A stretch of DNA of 57,446 nucleotides from Bacillus sp. E(2018) (GTDB lineage Bacteria; Bacillota; Bacilli; Bacillales; Fictibacillaceae): contig NZ_SCOL01000008.1 of the NCBI RefSeq assembly GCF_005503015.1, positions 1 to 57,446 of the forward strand. Reading direction: 5' to 3'. How positions within the stretch are numbered: the first letter of the stretch is position 1; the number at the start of each line of letters is the position of its first letter. This document shows, in pieces, positions 1 through 10,651 of this stretch. The notes beneath the pieces are model-generated. The model was not told the DNA's origin and ran no database searches. It saw only the letters and a program-made list of their open reading frames with translations. Both the position numbers and the translations under genes were made by a program.

Positions 1-30
1 TCCTGAGCCAGGATCAAACTCTCCATAAAA
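1..30 (-). rRNA. rrs: 16S ribosomal RNA, 5' end only (partial)
   Basis: The complement of the first bases reads GAGAGTTTGATCCTGGCTCA, the universal 16S 5' region (27F primer site). Only about the first 30 nt of the gene are inside the window; the rest lies to the left. The exact mature 5' end near position 30 is estimated. The gene follows lysS on the same strand, as the rRNA operons after lysS do in B. subtilis. Confidence 0.95.
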
Positions 31-93
31 GTGTTTGTCTTGCTCGATTTTAAAACTGACGGAATTAATTCTTAATTCCTTACCTATTTCTTT

Positions 94-186
94 TGTTCAG
101 TTTTCAAAGAACTTTTTGTTTCATTTTTGTTAGCCGCTCGTTTTGGCGACTTTATTAGATTACCATGTCGCAACCCTCGTTGTCAA
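94..186 (-). promoter_or_regulatory. rRNA operon promoter P2 and leader with boxA-like antitermination region
   Basis: On the minus strand a perfect -35 TTGACA (181-186) is followed after 18 bp by TAATCT (157-162), and then by a leader with the motif CTTTGAAAACTGAACAAAA (about 96-114), which matches the conserved rrn leader/boxA region of Bacillus. Transcription would enter the 16S gene about 120 nt downstream. The -10 is imperfect, so its exact position is less certain than the -35. Confidence 0.75.
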
Positions 187-259
187 CAGCTTTTTTCAAA
201 AACTTTTAATCGTTTATGTGAAGCTTATCAACACGTCAGTATTCCTTGCGACGAAGAAT

Positions 260-288
260 AATATACCATCATTTTCGCTCTTGTACAA
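260..288 (-). promoter_or_regulatory. rRNA operon promoter P1 (sigma-A)
   Basis: The minus strand shows TTGTAC (283-288), a 17-bp spacer and TATATT (260-265), about 100 bp upstream of P2. Tandem promoters are the usual arrangement of Bacillus rRNA operons. Positions 289-470, between here and the lysS terminator, show nothing else recognisable. Confidence 0.65.
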
Positions 289-470
289 TAGTTTTTACGA
301 AAAAAAGATAACTTTTATATGAGCTTTTATCGAGTGTTTACAGCTTATACAAGATACAGCGATCATACGGCTTGCCTTACACAAGATATAGTGAAATGGT
401 AATCGTGAAATAACACCTTAATTATGATACTCCTTTTGCTAATTCCTATACTGACTTCCATATAAAATCA

Positions 471-495
471 AAAAGCCAGCAAGAAGCTGGCTTTT
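471..495 (-). terminator. Rho-independent terminator of lysS
   Basis: A 10-bp perfect stem (AAAAGCCAGC/GCTGGCTTTT) with a 5-nt loop and a U-rich tail on the minus strand, ten bases beyond the lysS stop codon. Confidence 0.9.
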
Positions 496-504
496 GATTC
501 TTAA

Positions 505-2429
<1,925 letters not shown>

Positions 2430-2489
2430 AGCTATTCCTCCTCCATTTTAATAAAGAAAAACACCGGATGCTGAATCTGTTGTTTTTAA

Positions 2490-2531
2490 GCAAACAACAG
2501 CCAGTCATCTGATGATCTGGCTGTATGTTGC
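2490..2531 (-). terminator. Hairpin after dusB, possible terminator or attenuator
   Basis: An 8-bp perfect stem (ACAGCCAG/CTGGCTGT) extended by partly matched flanks lies six bases beyond the dusB stop. The U-tract is weak, so it may be only a partial terminator or an RNA-processing structure before the GreA-like gene. Confidence 0.5.
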
Positions 2532-2536
2532 TAATG

Positions 2537-3535
2537 TTAGCTGATTTTTTGTACTTCTTCTAATTGATCAACATAATCAAACAATAGTTTATTCATGCCT
2601 TCACGAGTAGTCATCTGGTTGATCGCGTTTCGAACAGAACCTGTTTGAGGCAAGCCTTTAAGATACCAAGCTGCGTGCTTCCTCATCTCTCTTGCAGCAA
2701 CATCTTCACCTTTAAGGTCGATCAAGCGATCCATGTGAAGCATGCAGATGTTCATCTTTTCACGCGCAGTAGGTTCTGGCGCTATCAGACCGCTTTCAAG
2801 ATATTGAACGGTTCGATAAAGCATCCATGGGTTGCCGAGTGCTGCTCTTCCGATCATAACTCCGTCTACTCCGTATTGGTCCATGCGGTCTTTCGCATCT
2901 TGAGGAGAAGAAACATCACCATTACCGATAACCGGAATCGAAACGTTCTTCTTCACTTCGCCGATAATGTCCCAATCTGCTACTCCTTCATACATCTGAA
3001 CACGCGTACGGCCGTGTACAGCAACAGCAGCTCCGCCTGCACGTTCAACAGCTTGCGCATTCTTCACAGCATAGATATGATCTTCATCCCAACCGATACG
3101 CATTTTTACAGTTACCGGTTTTTGAACTGCATCAACCGTAGCCGCTACCATCTCGTAAATCTTGTCGGGATCAAGAAGCCACTTTGCTCCTGCATCACAT
3201 TTTGTGATTTTAGGAACCGGACAACCCATATTGATATCAATAATGTCTGCGTTCGTATTTTTATCTACGTATTTAGCGGCAGCCACTAAAGATTCACGCT
3301 CGCCTCCAAAGATCTGAAGACTGAGCGGTTTTTCGCGTTCATCTACATAAAGCATCTTTAAAGACCTTTCGTTCTCATGCAGAATCCCTTTGTCACTTAC
3401 CATCTCTGCGCAAACAAGTCCGGCCCCGAACTCTTTTGCGATCAATCGGAAAGCAGGGTTACACACACCAGCCATTGGCGCTAGAACTACCGGATTCTTT
3501 AAAGTAATATCACCGATCTTCAAGTTAACAATCAC
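2537..3535 (-). CDS. dusB: tRNA-dihydrouridine synthase
   Basis: An FMN-dependent enzyme that reduces uridines in the tRNA D-loop. Dus hallmarks are visible: LAPMAGVCNPAFR near the N-terminus, the catalytic-cysteine segment INMGCPVPKITKCDAGAKW (about residues 100-118), HGRTRVQMYEG and VIGNGDV for FMN/phosphate binding. Length (332 aa) is typical. The longest frame starts at a GTG. A TTG at 3523, preceded by GAGGTG and giving a protein starting MKIGDI, resembles B. subtilis DusB better and may be the true start. It follows yazB closely in the pab-fol operon. Confidence 0.95.
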   Translation of the reverse strand: MIVNLKIGDITLKNPVVLAPMAGVCNPAFRLIAKEFGAGLVCAEMVSDKGILHENERSLKMLYVDEREKPLSLQIFGGERESLVAAAKYVDKNTNADIIDINMGCPVPKITKCDAGAKWLLDPDKIYEMVAATVDAVQKPVTVKMRIGWDEDHIYAVKNAQAVERAGGAAVAVHGRTRVQMYEGVADWDIIGEVKKNVSIPVIGNGDVSSPQDAKDRMDQYGVDGVMIGRAALGNPWMLYRTVQYLESGLIAPEPTAREKMNICMLHMDRLIDLKGEDVAAREMRKHAAWYLKGLPQTGSVRNAINQMTTREGMNKLLFDYVDQLEEVQKIS

Positions 3536-3570
3536 CTCGTTCCTCTTACTGGCTTTATATATCGATTCAC

Positions 3571-3768
3571 TTATTGTAATTCTTCTACACTAATGCTGAA
3601 TTGATCTGCAATCTTGTGAAGCAGATCACCTTTAGGCTTTCGGCTGCCCCGTTCCACCTCACCAAGAACCGAAACTGAGATTCCGATGTCTTTAGCAAGC
3701 TGTTCTTGGGTATAACCTTTTAACTTTCTGAACGCACGGATGCGTCTTCCCAGTCGGTCTTCTTCCAT
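3571..3768 (-). CDS. yazB: Small helix-turn-helix protein (XRE/Cro family)
   Basis: A 65-residue protein that is almost entirely one Cro/XRE helix-turn-helix: RIRAFRKLKGYTQEQLAKDIGISVSVLGEVERGSR. It overlaps the end of folK by 49 nt in another frame, which suggests translational coupling, and has an AAGAAGGTG site before ATG 3768. The position between folK and dusB matches YazB of B. subtilis. The target and function are unknown; autoregulation of the folate operon would be a guess. Confidence 0.85.
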   Translation of the reverse strand: MEEDRLGRRIRAFRKLKGYTQEQLAKDIGISVSVLGEVERGSRKPKGDLLHKIADQFSISVEELQ

Positions 3769-4253
3769 ATGCGTACACCTTCTTTATCTCTTTGTTCGCA
3801 AAGGACTTGATGTAACGAAATTGATTTCTCCGGGTAGATATCATCTGGAGCAATTTCACATAGAGGTATGAGAACAAACGCCCTTTCAAGCATACGTGGA
3901 TGCGGAATCGTTAACTCTTCCGTCTGTATACTTACACTATTATACAATAAAATGTCAAGGTCTATTGTTCGTGGTCCCCATTTTTGAACCCTTTTCCGGT
4001 CTAGTTTCATCTCTACGTCTTGTAGTTTACTCAAAAGCGCTTGTGGAGAAAGAGAGGTTTTGAGTTTTAATGCTAAATTTAAGAATAGCGGCTGATCTGT
4101 TACCCCTACAGGATCTGTCTCATAGATGGAAGAAACAGATTCTATGCTGATGTCATCAAACTCTTGCAAAAAAGAAATGGCTTGTTTAAGCAATCCTTCT
4201 CGATCTCCCATGTTCGAACCAACAGATAGATAAGCGATGTTGTAGCCATTCAT
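3720..4253 (-). CDS. folK: 6-hydroxymethyl-7,8-dihydropterin pyrophosphokinase
   Basis: Transfers pyrophosphate from ATP to hydroxymethyldihydropterin, the step before dihydropteroate synthase. HPPK motifs are present: LSVGSNMGDREGLL at the N-terminus, YETDPVGVTDQPLFLN, and the signature RKRVQKWGPRTIDLDILLY followed by IPHPRMLERAFVL. Length (177 aa) fits the family. Its ATG abuts the folB stop. Confidence 0.97.
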   Translation of the reverse strand: MNGYNIAYLSVGSNMGDREGLLKQAISFLQEFDDISIESVSSIYETDPVGVTDQPLFLNLALKLKTSLSPQALLSKLQDVEMKLDRKRVQKWGPRTIDLDILLYNSVSIQTEELTIPHPRMLERAFVLIPLCEIAPDDIYPEKSISLHQVLCEQRDKEGVRIWKKTDWEDASVRSES

Positions 4254-4616
4254 CTATAAGCGACCTCTTGTGATCTCAACGGCAACCGATTCATAATGCC
4301 CAGGAATCGGAGGATCTGGTTTGATCACTCTAACCATCACTTCATCGACCAACATAAACTTGCTAAGTAGCGAGGCGGAAATCGCTTCAGCCAATGTTTC
4401 TAAAAGCTTGACTGGCTCACCTTCTACGATTTCTTTTACCGCTCCGTACACTTCTCCATAGTTGACTGTATTGTCTAGTTCATCGGAAAGTCCCGCTTGA
4501 GAAAGGTCCATGGATAATACTACGTCCACATTAAAACGCTGTCCAAGTTTTTGCTCTTCATTAAACACACCATGATAGCCATAAAACCTCATACCGTTCA
4601 CATACATTTTATCCAT
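4254..4616 (-). CDS. folB: Dihydroneopterin aldolase
   Basis: Cleaves dihydroneopterin to 6-hydroxymethyl-dihydropterin in folate synthesis. The 120-residue tunnelling-fold protein shows MRFYGYHGVFNEEQKLGQRF at the start (substrate-binding Glu in VFNEE), the central VNYGEVY segment, and the C-terminal KPDPPIPGHYESVAVEI segment typical of FolB. The start codon overlaps the end of folP by 8 nt, so the two are probably translationally coupled. Confidence 0.97.
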   Translation of the reverse strand: MDKMYVNGMRFYGYHGVFNEEQKLGQRFNVDVVLSMDLSQAGLSDELDNTVNYGEVYGAVKEIVEGEPVKLLETLAEAISASLLSKFMLVDEVMVRVIKPDPPIPGHYESVAVEITRGRL

Positions 4617-5463
4617 GAGACACCGCTCCTTTTTTGAGCATGATGTCCATCATCTTTGTCATTCTGCTCATTTCTTTTACATCATGAACACGAACGATTG
4701 AGCAACCGCGTTCAATCCCTAAACAGACGGTCGCACCCGTTCCTTCCATCCGCTCTTCTACTGGCAGATCGAGTGCCTTACCGATCATCGATTTACGAGA
4801 AGTTCCTAGTAAAACAGGATAGCCTATCTGAACGATCTCATTCAATCTTCTGATCGTTTCAAGGTTTTGTTCGAACGTTTTAACAAAACCAACACCCGGA
4901 TCTAGAATGATGTTATCAGGGTTGACGCCTGCCTTAACCGCAATCGCGATACTATGCTCGAGATCTGCGATTACATCTGGCATGAATTCTTGGTAGTTCG
5001 TATCAAATCGGTTATGCATGAGAATGACCGGCACATTCGTCTCAGCCATCACTCTCGGCATATCTGGATCAAGTTTAGCTCCCCACACATCGTTGATGAT
5101 ATGAGCACCTGCTTGTACAGCTTGATAGGCAGTCTCTGCTTTATACGTATCAATCGATAAAGGAACGTTTACTTCTTTTTTTAATGCTTCTATTACAGGA
5201 ATCACACGTTCGAGCTCTTGTTCGAGCGGCACTTTCTCTGCACCAGGTCTTGTGGACTCTCCGCCGATATCGATCATATCAGCGCCGTCTTTCACCATCT
5301 GCTTCGCGTGAGAGATCGCCTGTTCGATTCGGTTGTGATGCCCGCCATCCGAAAATGAGTCTGGCGTCACATTAAGAATGCCCATCACATATGTTTTTTT
5401 TGAAAAATCAAGTACGTACTCACCGCAGTTCATTTTTTGCTGCCTTAGCATCATTTCGTGCAT
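4609..5463 (-). CDS. folP: Dihydropteroate synthase
   Basis: Condenses p-aminobenzoate with hydroxymethyldihydropterin pyrophosphate; this is the sulfonamide target. Both DHPS signatures are visible: GILNVTPDSFSDGG (about residues 28-41) and the MIDIGGESTRPGA segment. Also seen are SIDTYKAETA, IINDVWGA and GVGFVKT. Length is 284 aa; ATG 5463 follows AAAGGATAG. It sits between pabC and folB, so p-aminobenzoate synthesis and its use are in one operon. Confidence 0.98.
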   Translation of the reverse strand: MHEMMLRQQKMNCGEYVLDFSKKTYVMGILNVTPDSFSDGGHHNRIEQAISHAKQMVKDGADMIDIGGESTRPGAEKVPLEQELERVIPVIEALKKEVNVPLSIDTYKAETAYQAVQAGAHIINDVWGAKLDPDMPRVMAETNVPVILMHNRFDTNYQEFMPDVIADLEHSIAIAVKAGVNPDNIILDPGVGFVKTFEQNLETIRRLNEIVQIGYPVLLGTSRKSMIGKALDLPVEERMEGTGATVCLGIERGCSIVRVHDVKEMSRMTKMMDIMLKKGAVSHG

Positions 5464-5488
5464 GGAGAATCTATCCTTTCAAAAAACA

Positions 5489-6337
5489 TCAAATACTTCG
5501 ATATTGTTTCTTCGTATGTTTCATATAGAGCTCTCTAAACTTCTGATACACTTCACCTTCAGCTCCAAGAAACGTTGTATCTTGAAAATGACTGACCGGA
5601 ACGAGCTCTTGTATGGAGTTCGTAAGGAAAACTTCATCCGCTTCGGTTATTATCTCTATAGTATAGTTCCCCGTTTCTAGAGGAATGTTCAAACGTTCTG
5701 ACGCACACATAACCCATTTTCTCGTAATCCCCTCTAAAATCCCAGTGGACGCGTGAGGAGTATAGAGCTTGTTATCTTTATACCAAAAGAGGTTCGATAC
5801 GGTGCCTTCGCTGATATAGCCTTCTTGTGTCAGGAAAATGCCTTCTTGATTCATGTTAGAAAGCTCTCTCTTCCCTAGAATGCTATTTAAATAGTGATGA
5901 GATTTCAGCCGCTTCTCACCTTCTGGCGTATTGCGTCTCGTTTTAAGAAGAACCAGTTCTTTTTCTGAAACCTTACTTGTGTCCAAGAGAGGCTTTGTAT
6001 ACAAAACAACGACAGGTTCCACATAGGACTTCGTCTGTAATCCGATATCACCCACGCCAGCTGATACATTAAGTCTAAAATAAGCATCATTCATCTTATT
6101 TTTAGCGAGGAGTGTCTCCACCATCCCAATAACCATATCTGCATCTAGCACAAGGTTTATATTCAACTCGTCTAACGCTTCATGCAGCCGGGTCAAGTGC
6201 TCATCGATTAAAAAAGGAAAACCCTCATACGTTCTAAAGGTTTCAAACGCTCCTAAACCATACATGAAGCCATGATCATATGGTGAGATCATAGCATCAT
6301 CTTTGGAAACCACTTTTCCGTTTAAATAGATGTACAT
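5489..6337 (-). CDS. pabC: 4-amino-4-deoxychorismate lyase
   Basis: A PLP enzyme of fold type IV that releases p-aminobenzoate and pyruvate from aminodeoxychorismate. Evidence: [20 protein letters not shown] near residue 20, the catalytic-lysine region [14 protein letters not shown], and [13 protein letters not shown]. Length 282 aa. It overlaps pabA by 16 nt and has AAGGAAG before ATG 6337. D-amino-acid aminotransferase is the nearest alternative, but the pabA/pabB/folP context settles the call. Confidence 0.95.
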   Translation of the reverse strand: MYIYLNGKVVSKDDAMISPYDHGFMYGLGAFETFRTYEGFPFLIDEHLTRLHEALDELNINLVLDADMVIGMVETLLAKNKMNDAYFRLNVSAGVGDIGLQTKSYVEPVVVLYTKPLLDTSKVSEKELVLLKTRRNTPEGEKRLKSHHYLNSILGKRELSNMNQEGIFLTQEGYISEGTVSNLFWYKDNKLYTPHASTGILEGITRKWVMCASERLNIPLETGNYTIEIITEADEVFLTNSIQELVPVSHFQDTTFLGAEGEVYQKFRELYMKHTKKQYRSI

Positions 6338-6918
6338 GTAACTTCCTTGCCTTTATAGTAATCAATAAAATTTCTTAGCAATTTCTTTCCGTCTTCCGTT
6401 AGTATGGACTCGGGATGATATTGAACTCCTTCAATTGGAAGCTCTTTATGGCGAATCCCCATAATTTCTCCTTCACTTGTCCAAGAAGAGATCTCAAAGC
6501 ATTCAGGCAGTGTTTCTCTTTTTACGATTAAAGAATGATAGCGCGTTGCCGGAAACTCTTGCGAAAGCCCGTTATATACCGTCTTCCCGTCATGAAGTAC
6601 AGGAGATACTTTACCATGCATCAATCGCTCTGCTCGTACCACGTCTCCGCCGAACACTTGCGCGATCGACTGGTGACCTAAACAGACTCCAAAAATCGGG
6701 ATCTTTCCTGCAAAATGCGAGATCGCTTCTAGGGAGATACCTGCTTCATTCGGAGAACACGGTCCCGGAGAAATCATTAAGAAATCGGGATTTAATTGCT
6801 CTATCTCTTGAATCGTTATCTCATCGTTTCGTTTTACGACTAACTCCTCACCCATCTCACCTAAATACTGAACGAGGTTGTACGTAAAAGAATCGTAATT
6901 ATCAATCATTAAAATCAT
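6322..6918 (-). CDS. pabA: Glutamine amidotransferase subunit of aminodeoxychorismate/anthranilate synthase
   Basis: A class I glutamine amidotransferase that supplies ammonia to PabB. In B. subtilis the same subunit also serves TrpE (trpG); that double role is inferred here. Visible: [18 protein letters not shown], the nucleophile segment [15 protein letters not shown] (Cys near residue 79), and the His-Glu end [11 protein letters not shown]. The start region is covered by a run of GAG triplets resembling a TRAP site. A second in-frame ATG lies three codons downstream. Confidence 0.97.
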   Translation of the reverse strand: MILMIDNYDSFTYNLVQYLGEMGEELVVKRNDEITIQEIEQLNPDFLMISPGPCSPNEAGISLEAISHFAGKIPIFGVCLGHQSIAQVFGGDVVRAERLMHGKVSPVLHDGKTVYNGLSQEFPATRYHSLIVKRETLPECFEISSWTSEGEIMGIRHKELPIEGVQYHPESILTEDGKKLLRNFIDYYKGKEVTCTSI

Positions 6919-6936
6919 CTCGTCTCATCTCCTCTC
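6919..6936 (-). promoter_or_regulatory. Putative TRAP (MtrB) RNA-binding site over the pabA ribosome-binding site
   Basis: The minus-strand RNA has GAG at 6934-6936, 6929-6931, 6924-6926 and 6919-6921, each separated by exactly two bases (AG, AT, AC), ending just before the pabA ATG at 6918 and including its AGGAG. TRAP binds repeated (G/U)AG triplets with 2-3-nt spacing and represses trpG/pabA translation in B. subtilis. Only four triplets are clear, against up to eleven at full sites. Confidence 0.7.
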
Positions 6937-6946
6937 ATGTGCTGTC

Positions 6947-8377
6947 TTATACCAAAATTGACCCGAGCTCACTCTGCTCTTTGGCACGCCACAGCGCCTC
7001 TGCTTTTTTTAGACTTTCCTTATACTCACTTTCAGGTATAGAGTCAATAACGATACCCGCACCCGCTTGAACGTGTGCAGTTTCATTTTGACATATCATC
7101 GTCCGAATTGCGATATTCATTTCCGTATCGCCGTTAAAACCAATCCAGCCGATACTTCCTGTGTACACACCTCTACGAACAGGCTCTAACTCTTCGATGA
7201 TCTCCATCGTTCTTACTTTTGGAGCCCCCGTGATCGTACCACCTGGGAATGTCGCTTTAATGCAATCGAACGCATCAAATTCTGACCGTAATGTTCCAAC
7301 GACATTCGAGACAATATGCATCACGTGAGAATATCTCTCGATCACCATGAACTCATCTACATTCACGCTGCCGTAGACCGAAACTTTACCAAGATCGTTT
7401 CGTTCAAGATCGACGAGCATCACATGTTCAGCTCTTTCTTTTTCATTTTGAATCAGCGTGTTTGCAAGATCTATATCTTCTTCCTCTGTTCTGCCTCGCG
7501 GTCGTGTTCCCGCGATCGGACGGGTGCTGATCAGATCACCTTTTTTCTTTACTAAAAGTTCAGGTGAAGCACTAACAAGCTGGAAGTCTGGTGTTTCTAG
7601 GTAACTCATATATGGAGATGGGTTAATTCTTCTTAATTCTTCATACACGTTTAAAGGAGTTGTTCGCAGCGCCTTCGACTGTCTAACAGAAAGATTCACT
7701 TGAAACACATCACCATCAGAAATATATCTTTGTATCTTTTTAACCGCTTCTACAAAAACATCCTCTGTCATGGAAACGTGTTTAAAATCTTCAATAGAGT
7801 AGTTCAGGTTCTCTTGATCCACTTCTGTAGAAGCAGAAAACGGTGCTTCCCACATTTCTTTATAAGCTCGCAGCTTGTCTATGCAATAAGAGTCATCCTT
7901 ATTTTCAGTCAGCGTTATCATCCATAACATACTCGTTTCATGTTCATAAACAAACACATCTCTAAACAGCAAGAAGTACAAATCTGGAAGACGTAAATCA
8001 TCTTCTGAAGTTGCTGGCAGTTTTTCAAACTCGCGTGTCAGATCATAGCTCAAATAGCCGATCGCTCCACCCGTAAAGTCTGGAAGTCCTTCTACTCGCT
8101 CCACATCAAAATCTTTGAACCAGTTCTGAAACTGTTCATAAATCGGTCCTTTTAAAACAGTTGAGCCTTCGTCTGTTTTGATTGTTAAAACATCTTGTTT
8201 TCCAGTGACTTCAGCAAACGGAGAAAGTCCGATGATGCTATACTTTCCTGTTCTCCCACTCTCCAGCAAAACGTGGCGAGGTTCAGTTGCCGCTAATGAT
8301 TTATATTTGTAAAACCACTCTTCTTTAGATAGAGGTATACATGAATGCATGACATGCCATTTTTTGTTCATCCCCAT
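6947..8377 (-). CDS. pabB: Aminodeoxychorismate synthase component I
   Basis: Aminates chorismate to 4-amino-4-deoxychorismate together with PabA. The 476-residue protein has the chorismate-binding fold: GGAIGYLSYDLTREFE (about 105), QRYISDGDVFQVNLSVRQS, TRPIAGTRPRGRTEEED, ATFPGGTITGAPKVRTMEII and GAGIVIDSIPESEY at the C-terminus. Start ATG 8377 follows GGGAGAG. First gene of the pab-fol operon. TrpE is the main alternative; the neighbouring pabC and folP favour PabB. Confidence 0.95.
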   Translation of the reverse strand: MGMNKKWHVMHSCIPLSKEEWFYKYKSLAATEPRHVLLESGRTGKYSIIGLSPFAEVTGKQDVLTIKTDEGSTVLKGPIYEQFQNWFKDFDVERVEGLPDFTGGAIGYLSYDLTREFEKLPATSEDDLRLPDLYFLLFRDVFVYEHETSMLWMITLTENKDDSYCIDKLRAYKEMWEAPFSASTEVDQENLNYSIEDFKHVSMTEDVFVEAVKKIQRYISDGDVFQVNLSVRQSKALRTTPLNVYEELRRINPSPYMSYLETPDFQLVSASPELLVKKKGDLISTRPIAGTRPRGRTEEEDIDLANTLIQNEKERAEHVMLVDLERNDLGKVSVYGSVNVDEFMVIERYSHVMHIVSNVVGTLRSEFDAFDCIKATFPGGTITGAPKVRTMEIIEELEPVRRGVYTGSIGWIGFNGDTEMNIAIRTMICQNETAHVQAGAGIVIDSIPESEYKESLKKAEALWRAKEQSELGSILV

Positions 8378-8408
8378 ACGGTCACTCTCCCAAAAATCTT
8401 CTGCTTAC

Positions 8409-8441
8409 ATTGTACATGAGGTGTTTCACTTTGGCACACCT
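8409..8441 (-). promoter_or_regulatory. Candidate pab-fol operon promoter with inverted repeat
   Basis: The minus strand carries a TACAAT -10 (8409-8414) 31 bp upstream of pabB, with AGGTGT/ACACCT arms (8419-8424 and 8436-8441) directly upstream, where a -35 would lie. No good -35 is seen, so an activator or a different promoter is possible. The remainder up to the cysK terminator (8442-8630) shows nothing recognisable. Confidence 0.35.
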
Positions 8442-8631
8442 TTCTCCCAATTTCCTGCATTTACATGGGTATAATCTCCACTTCGAAAGTCTTTAGGAAT
8501 GATGACCTTGTGCAGTAAGGAAAAAATGAGAATTGTTTTAGAAAAAGCTCTGTAAGAGAGTAAAACCAACTAATGGAGCAATGTTGAGGACTTAAACACC
8601 AAATTTCTTAGCCCTATACCCCAAACATAAT

Positions 8632-8660
8632 AAAAAAGCCCCCCAAAAAAGGGAGGCTCA
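8632..8660 (-). terminator. Rho-independent terminator of cysK
   Basis: A GC-rich stem (AGCCTCCC against GGGGGGCT, with a wobble) with a T6 loop and a TTTTTT tail on the minus strand, about 10 bases after the cysK stop. Confidence 0.9.
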
Positions 8661-8669
8661 TTTAAGGAA

Positions 8670-9596
8670 TTAGTCTTCAAATTGGTATAGCGGCGTACTT
8701 AAGTAACGTTCCCCGTTACTTGGGATGATGGCTAATACCTTTTTGCCTTTACCAAGCTTCTTAGCGACTTTTAACGCTGCCGATATAGCTGCACCTGAAG
8801 AGATACCGCCTAAAAGCCCTTCTTCACGCGCAGCTTTTCTCGCCCATTCGAAGGCTTCATCGTTTGAGATAGTTAACACTTCATCGTAGATGTCTGTTTT
8901 TAGAATATCCGGCACAAAACCTGCACCAATTCCTTGAATCTTGTGCGGTCCTGGTTTTCCGCCAGACAACACAGGAGAATCCGTCGGTTCAACCGCATAG
9001 ATTTTGATGTCTGGGTATTTCTCTTTTAGAACCTGACCTGCACCTGTGATTGTTCCACCTGTACCGATCCCAGAAACGAACGCATCGAGCCCATCCGGGA
9101 ATTGCGAAACGATCTCCTGACCTGTCGTGTTTCGATGAATGGCAGGGTTCGCTTCATTCTTAAACTGCTGTGGCATGAAGTATCCTTTTTCTTTTGCTAA
9201 TTCTTCCGCTTTTCTAATCGCTCCGCCCATTCCCTCTGGTCCGGGTGTTAGTACAAGGTCTGCACCATAAGCTCTCAGTAGATTTCTTCTTTCTAAACTC
9301 ATCGTTTCAGGCATGACAAGAACTGTTTTGTATCCTTTTGCTGCAGCAACCATCGCTAAACCAATTCCGGTGTTACCGCTAGTAGGTTCAACAATTGTAT
9401 CTTCTGGTTTTAATTTTCCGCTTTTCTCTGCATCTTCAATCATAGCTAATGCAATACGGTCTTTTACGCTGCTTCCTGGGTTCATAAACTCTAACTTCAA
9501 ATAAACATCTGCCATATCCTCTGATGTGATGCGATTCAATTTCACTACAGGTGTTTGACCGATCAAATCTGTAATTGACTGTGCCACTCTTGCCAT
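8670..9596 (-). CDS. cysK: Cysteine synthase (O-acetylserine sulfhydrylase)
   Basis: A PLP enzyme making cysteine from O-acetylserine and sulfide. Visible: the PLP-lysine segment [11 protein letters not shown] (about residues 39-49), the substrate loop [11 protein letters not shown], the phosphate cradle [12 protein letters not shown], and GISSGAAI near the end. At 308 aa it has the standard CysK length. It has its own promoter and terminator and is therefore monocistronic. Confidence 0.97.
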   Translation of the reverse strand: MARVAQSITDLIGQTPVVKLNRITSEDMADVYLKLEFMNPGSSVKDRIALAMIEDAEKSGKLKPEDTIVEPTSGNTGIGLAMVAAAKGYKTVLVMPETMSLERRNLLRAYGADLVLTPGPEGMGGAIRKAEELAKEKGYFMPQQFKNEANPAIHRNTTGQEIVSQFPDGLDAFVSGIGTGGTITGAGQVLKEKYPDIKIYAVEPTDSPVLSGGKPGPHKIQGIGAGFVPDILKTDIYDEVLTISNDEAFEWARKAAREEGLLGGISSGAAISAALKVAKKLGKGKKVLAIIPSNGERYLSTPLYQFED

Positions 9597-9635
9597 TTGC
9601 CATCACTCCTAAAACCGAGTATTTTTATTGGATTA

Positions 9636-9665
9636 ATTGTAGCAACCCTGGAAATACTCTGTCAA
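9636..9665 (-). promoter_or_regulatory. cysK promoter (sigma-A)
   Basis: TTGACA (9660-9665), an 18-bp spacer and TACAAT (9636-9641) on the minus strand, about 40 bp upstream of the cysK ATG. B. subtilis cysK is controlled by CymR; I could not identify a convincing CymR box here. Confidence 0.75.
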
Positions 9666-9730
9666 TTTTATTGCATACGTAGATCATCTATTACCATGGT
9701 ACGCAGATATTTTTATTTCATGTATAAAAC

Positions 9731-9754
9731 AAAACCCGGAGAAAAGTCCGGGTT
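9731..9754 (-). terminator. Rho-independent terminator of hslO
   Basis: AAACCCGGA/TCCGGGTTT stem with a short loop and T-rich tail, beginning at the hslO stop codon. Confidence 0.88.
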
Positions 9755-10638
9755 TACGCTTTTGCTTGATCCAGCAAGGTTTGAAGTTCTTCTTTTGTAA
9801 AGATATAAGTAGCGTTACAGAATTGACAGTTCGTTTCTGCTTGTCCATCTTCTTCTATAATATCTGAGATCTCTTGTTCACCGAGGCTTACGATCGCTTG
9901 TCCAAAGCGCTCATGTGAGCATGTACACTGAAAATGCACAGGAGATTTCTCAAGAATCTGGACTTGGTCTTCGCCTAAAAGCTCAAACAAAATTTCTTCA
10001 GGTGTCATCCCTTTTTCAATCAGTCGAGAAATCGGAGGAATCGCGTTGATTCTTTCTTCAAGTAAATCAACGATTGTATCCGAAGCATTCGGCATTACTT
10101 GTACGATAAATCCGCCTGAGGCTTTGATCGAATTGTCCGGATTCACAAGTACACCAACACCTACGGCAGATGGGACTTGTTCAGAAGAAGCAAAGTAATA
10201 CGTGAAGTCTTCTCCTAGTTCACCTGAAACCATCGGTACTTGTCCTGTAAACTTTTCGCGCATTCCGATATCTTTTAGAACAGATAGGTATCCGTCTTTT
10301 CCTACCGCTCTTGCTACATCCAGTTTGCCTTTGCTGTTCAATTCAAAATGAGTATGAGGGTTCGTTACGTAACCACGTGTCTCACCTTTTGTATTACTAT
10401 CTACGATGATTACTCCGATTGGGCCGCCGCCTTCAATCTTCACCGTTATACTGTTGTTTTCACCTTTTAACATCATACCCATCATGGTCGATGCCGTCAT
10501 CGCTCTTCCTAGCGCAGCCGAAGCTGTCGGCCATGTGTCATGTCTTCTCTGTCCTTCACTTACCATCTCAGTAGAAGAGATCGCATAAGCGCGGATCTGC
10601 CCATCACAAGCAAGGGCCTTTATTAGATAATCATTCAT
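9754..10638 (-). CDS. hslO: Hsp33 redox-regulated chaperone
   Basis: A cytosolic holdase chaperone activated by oxidation. The zinc/redox switch is at the C-terminus: CTC (about residue 238) and CQFC (about 272), about the spacing expected for CxC-x(27-32)-CxxC. Length 294 aa matches Hsp33. ATG 10638 follows AAAGGATG, and coaX ends 13 bp upstream, suggesting coaX-hslO cotranscription. In B. subtilis a PpiC-like gene (yacD) lies between hslO and cysK; it is absent here. Confidence 0.97.
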   Translation of the reverse strand: MNDYLIKALACDGQIRAYAISSTEMVSEGQRRHDTWPTASAALGRAMTASTMMGMMLKGENNSITVKIEGGGPIGVIIVDSNTKGETRGYVTNPHTHFELNSKGKLDVARAVGKDGYLSVLKDIGMREKFTGQVPMVSGELGEDFTYYFASSEQVPSAVGVGVLVNPDNSIKASGGFIVQVMPNASDTIVDLLEERINAIPPISRLIEKGMTPEEILFELLGEDQVQILEKSPVHFQCTCSHERFGQAIVSLGEQEISDIIEEDGQAETNCQFCNATYIFTKEELQTLLDQAKA

Positions 10639-10651
10639 TAAAATTCATCCT

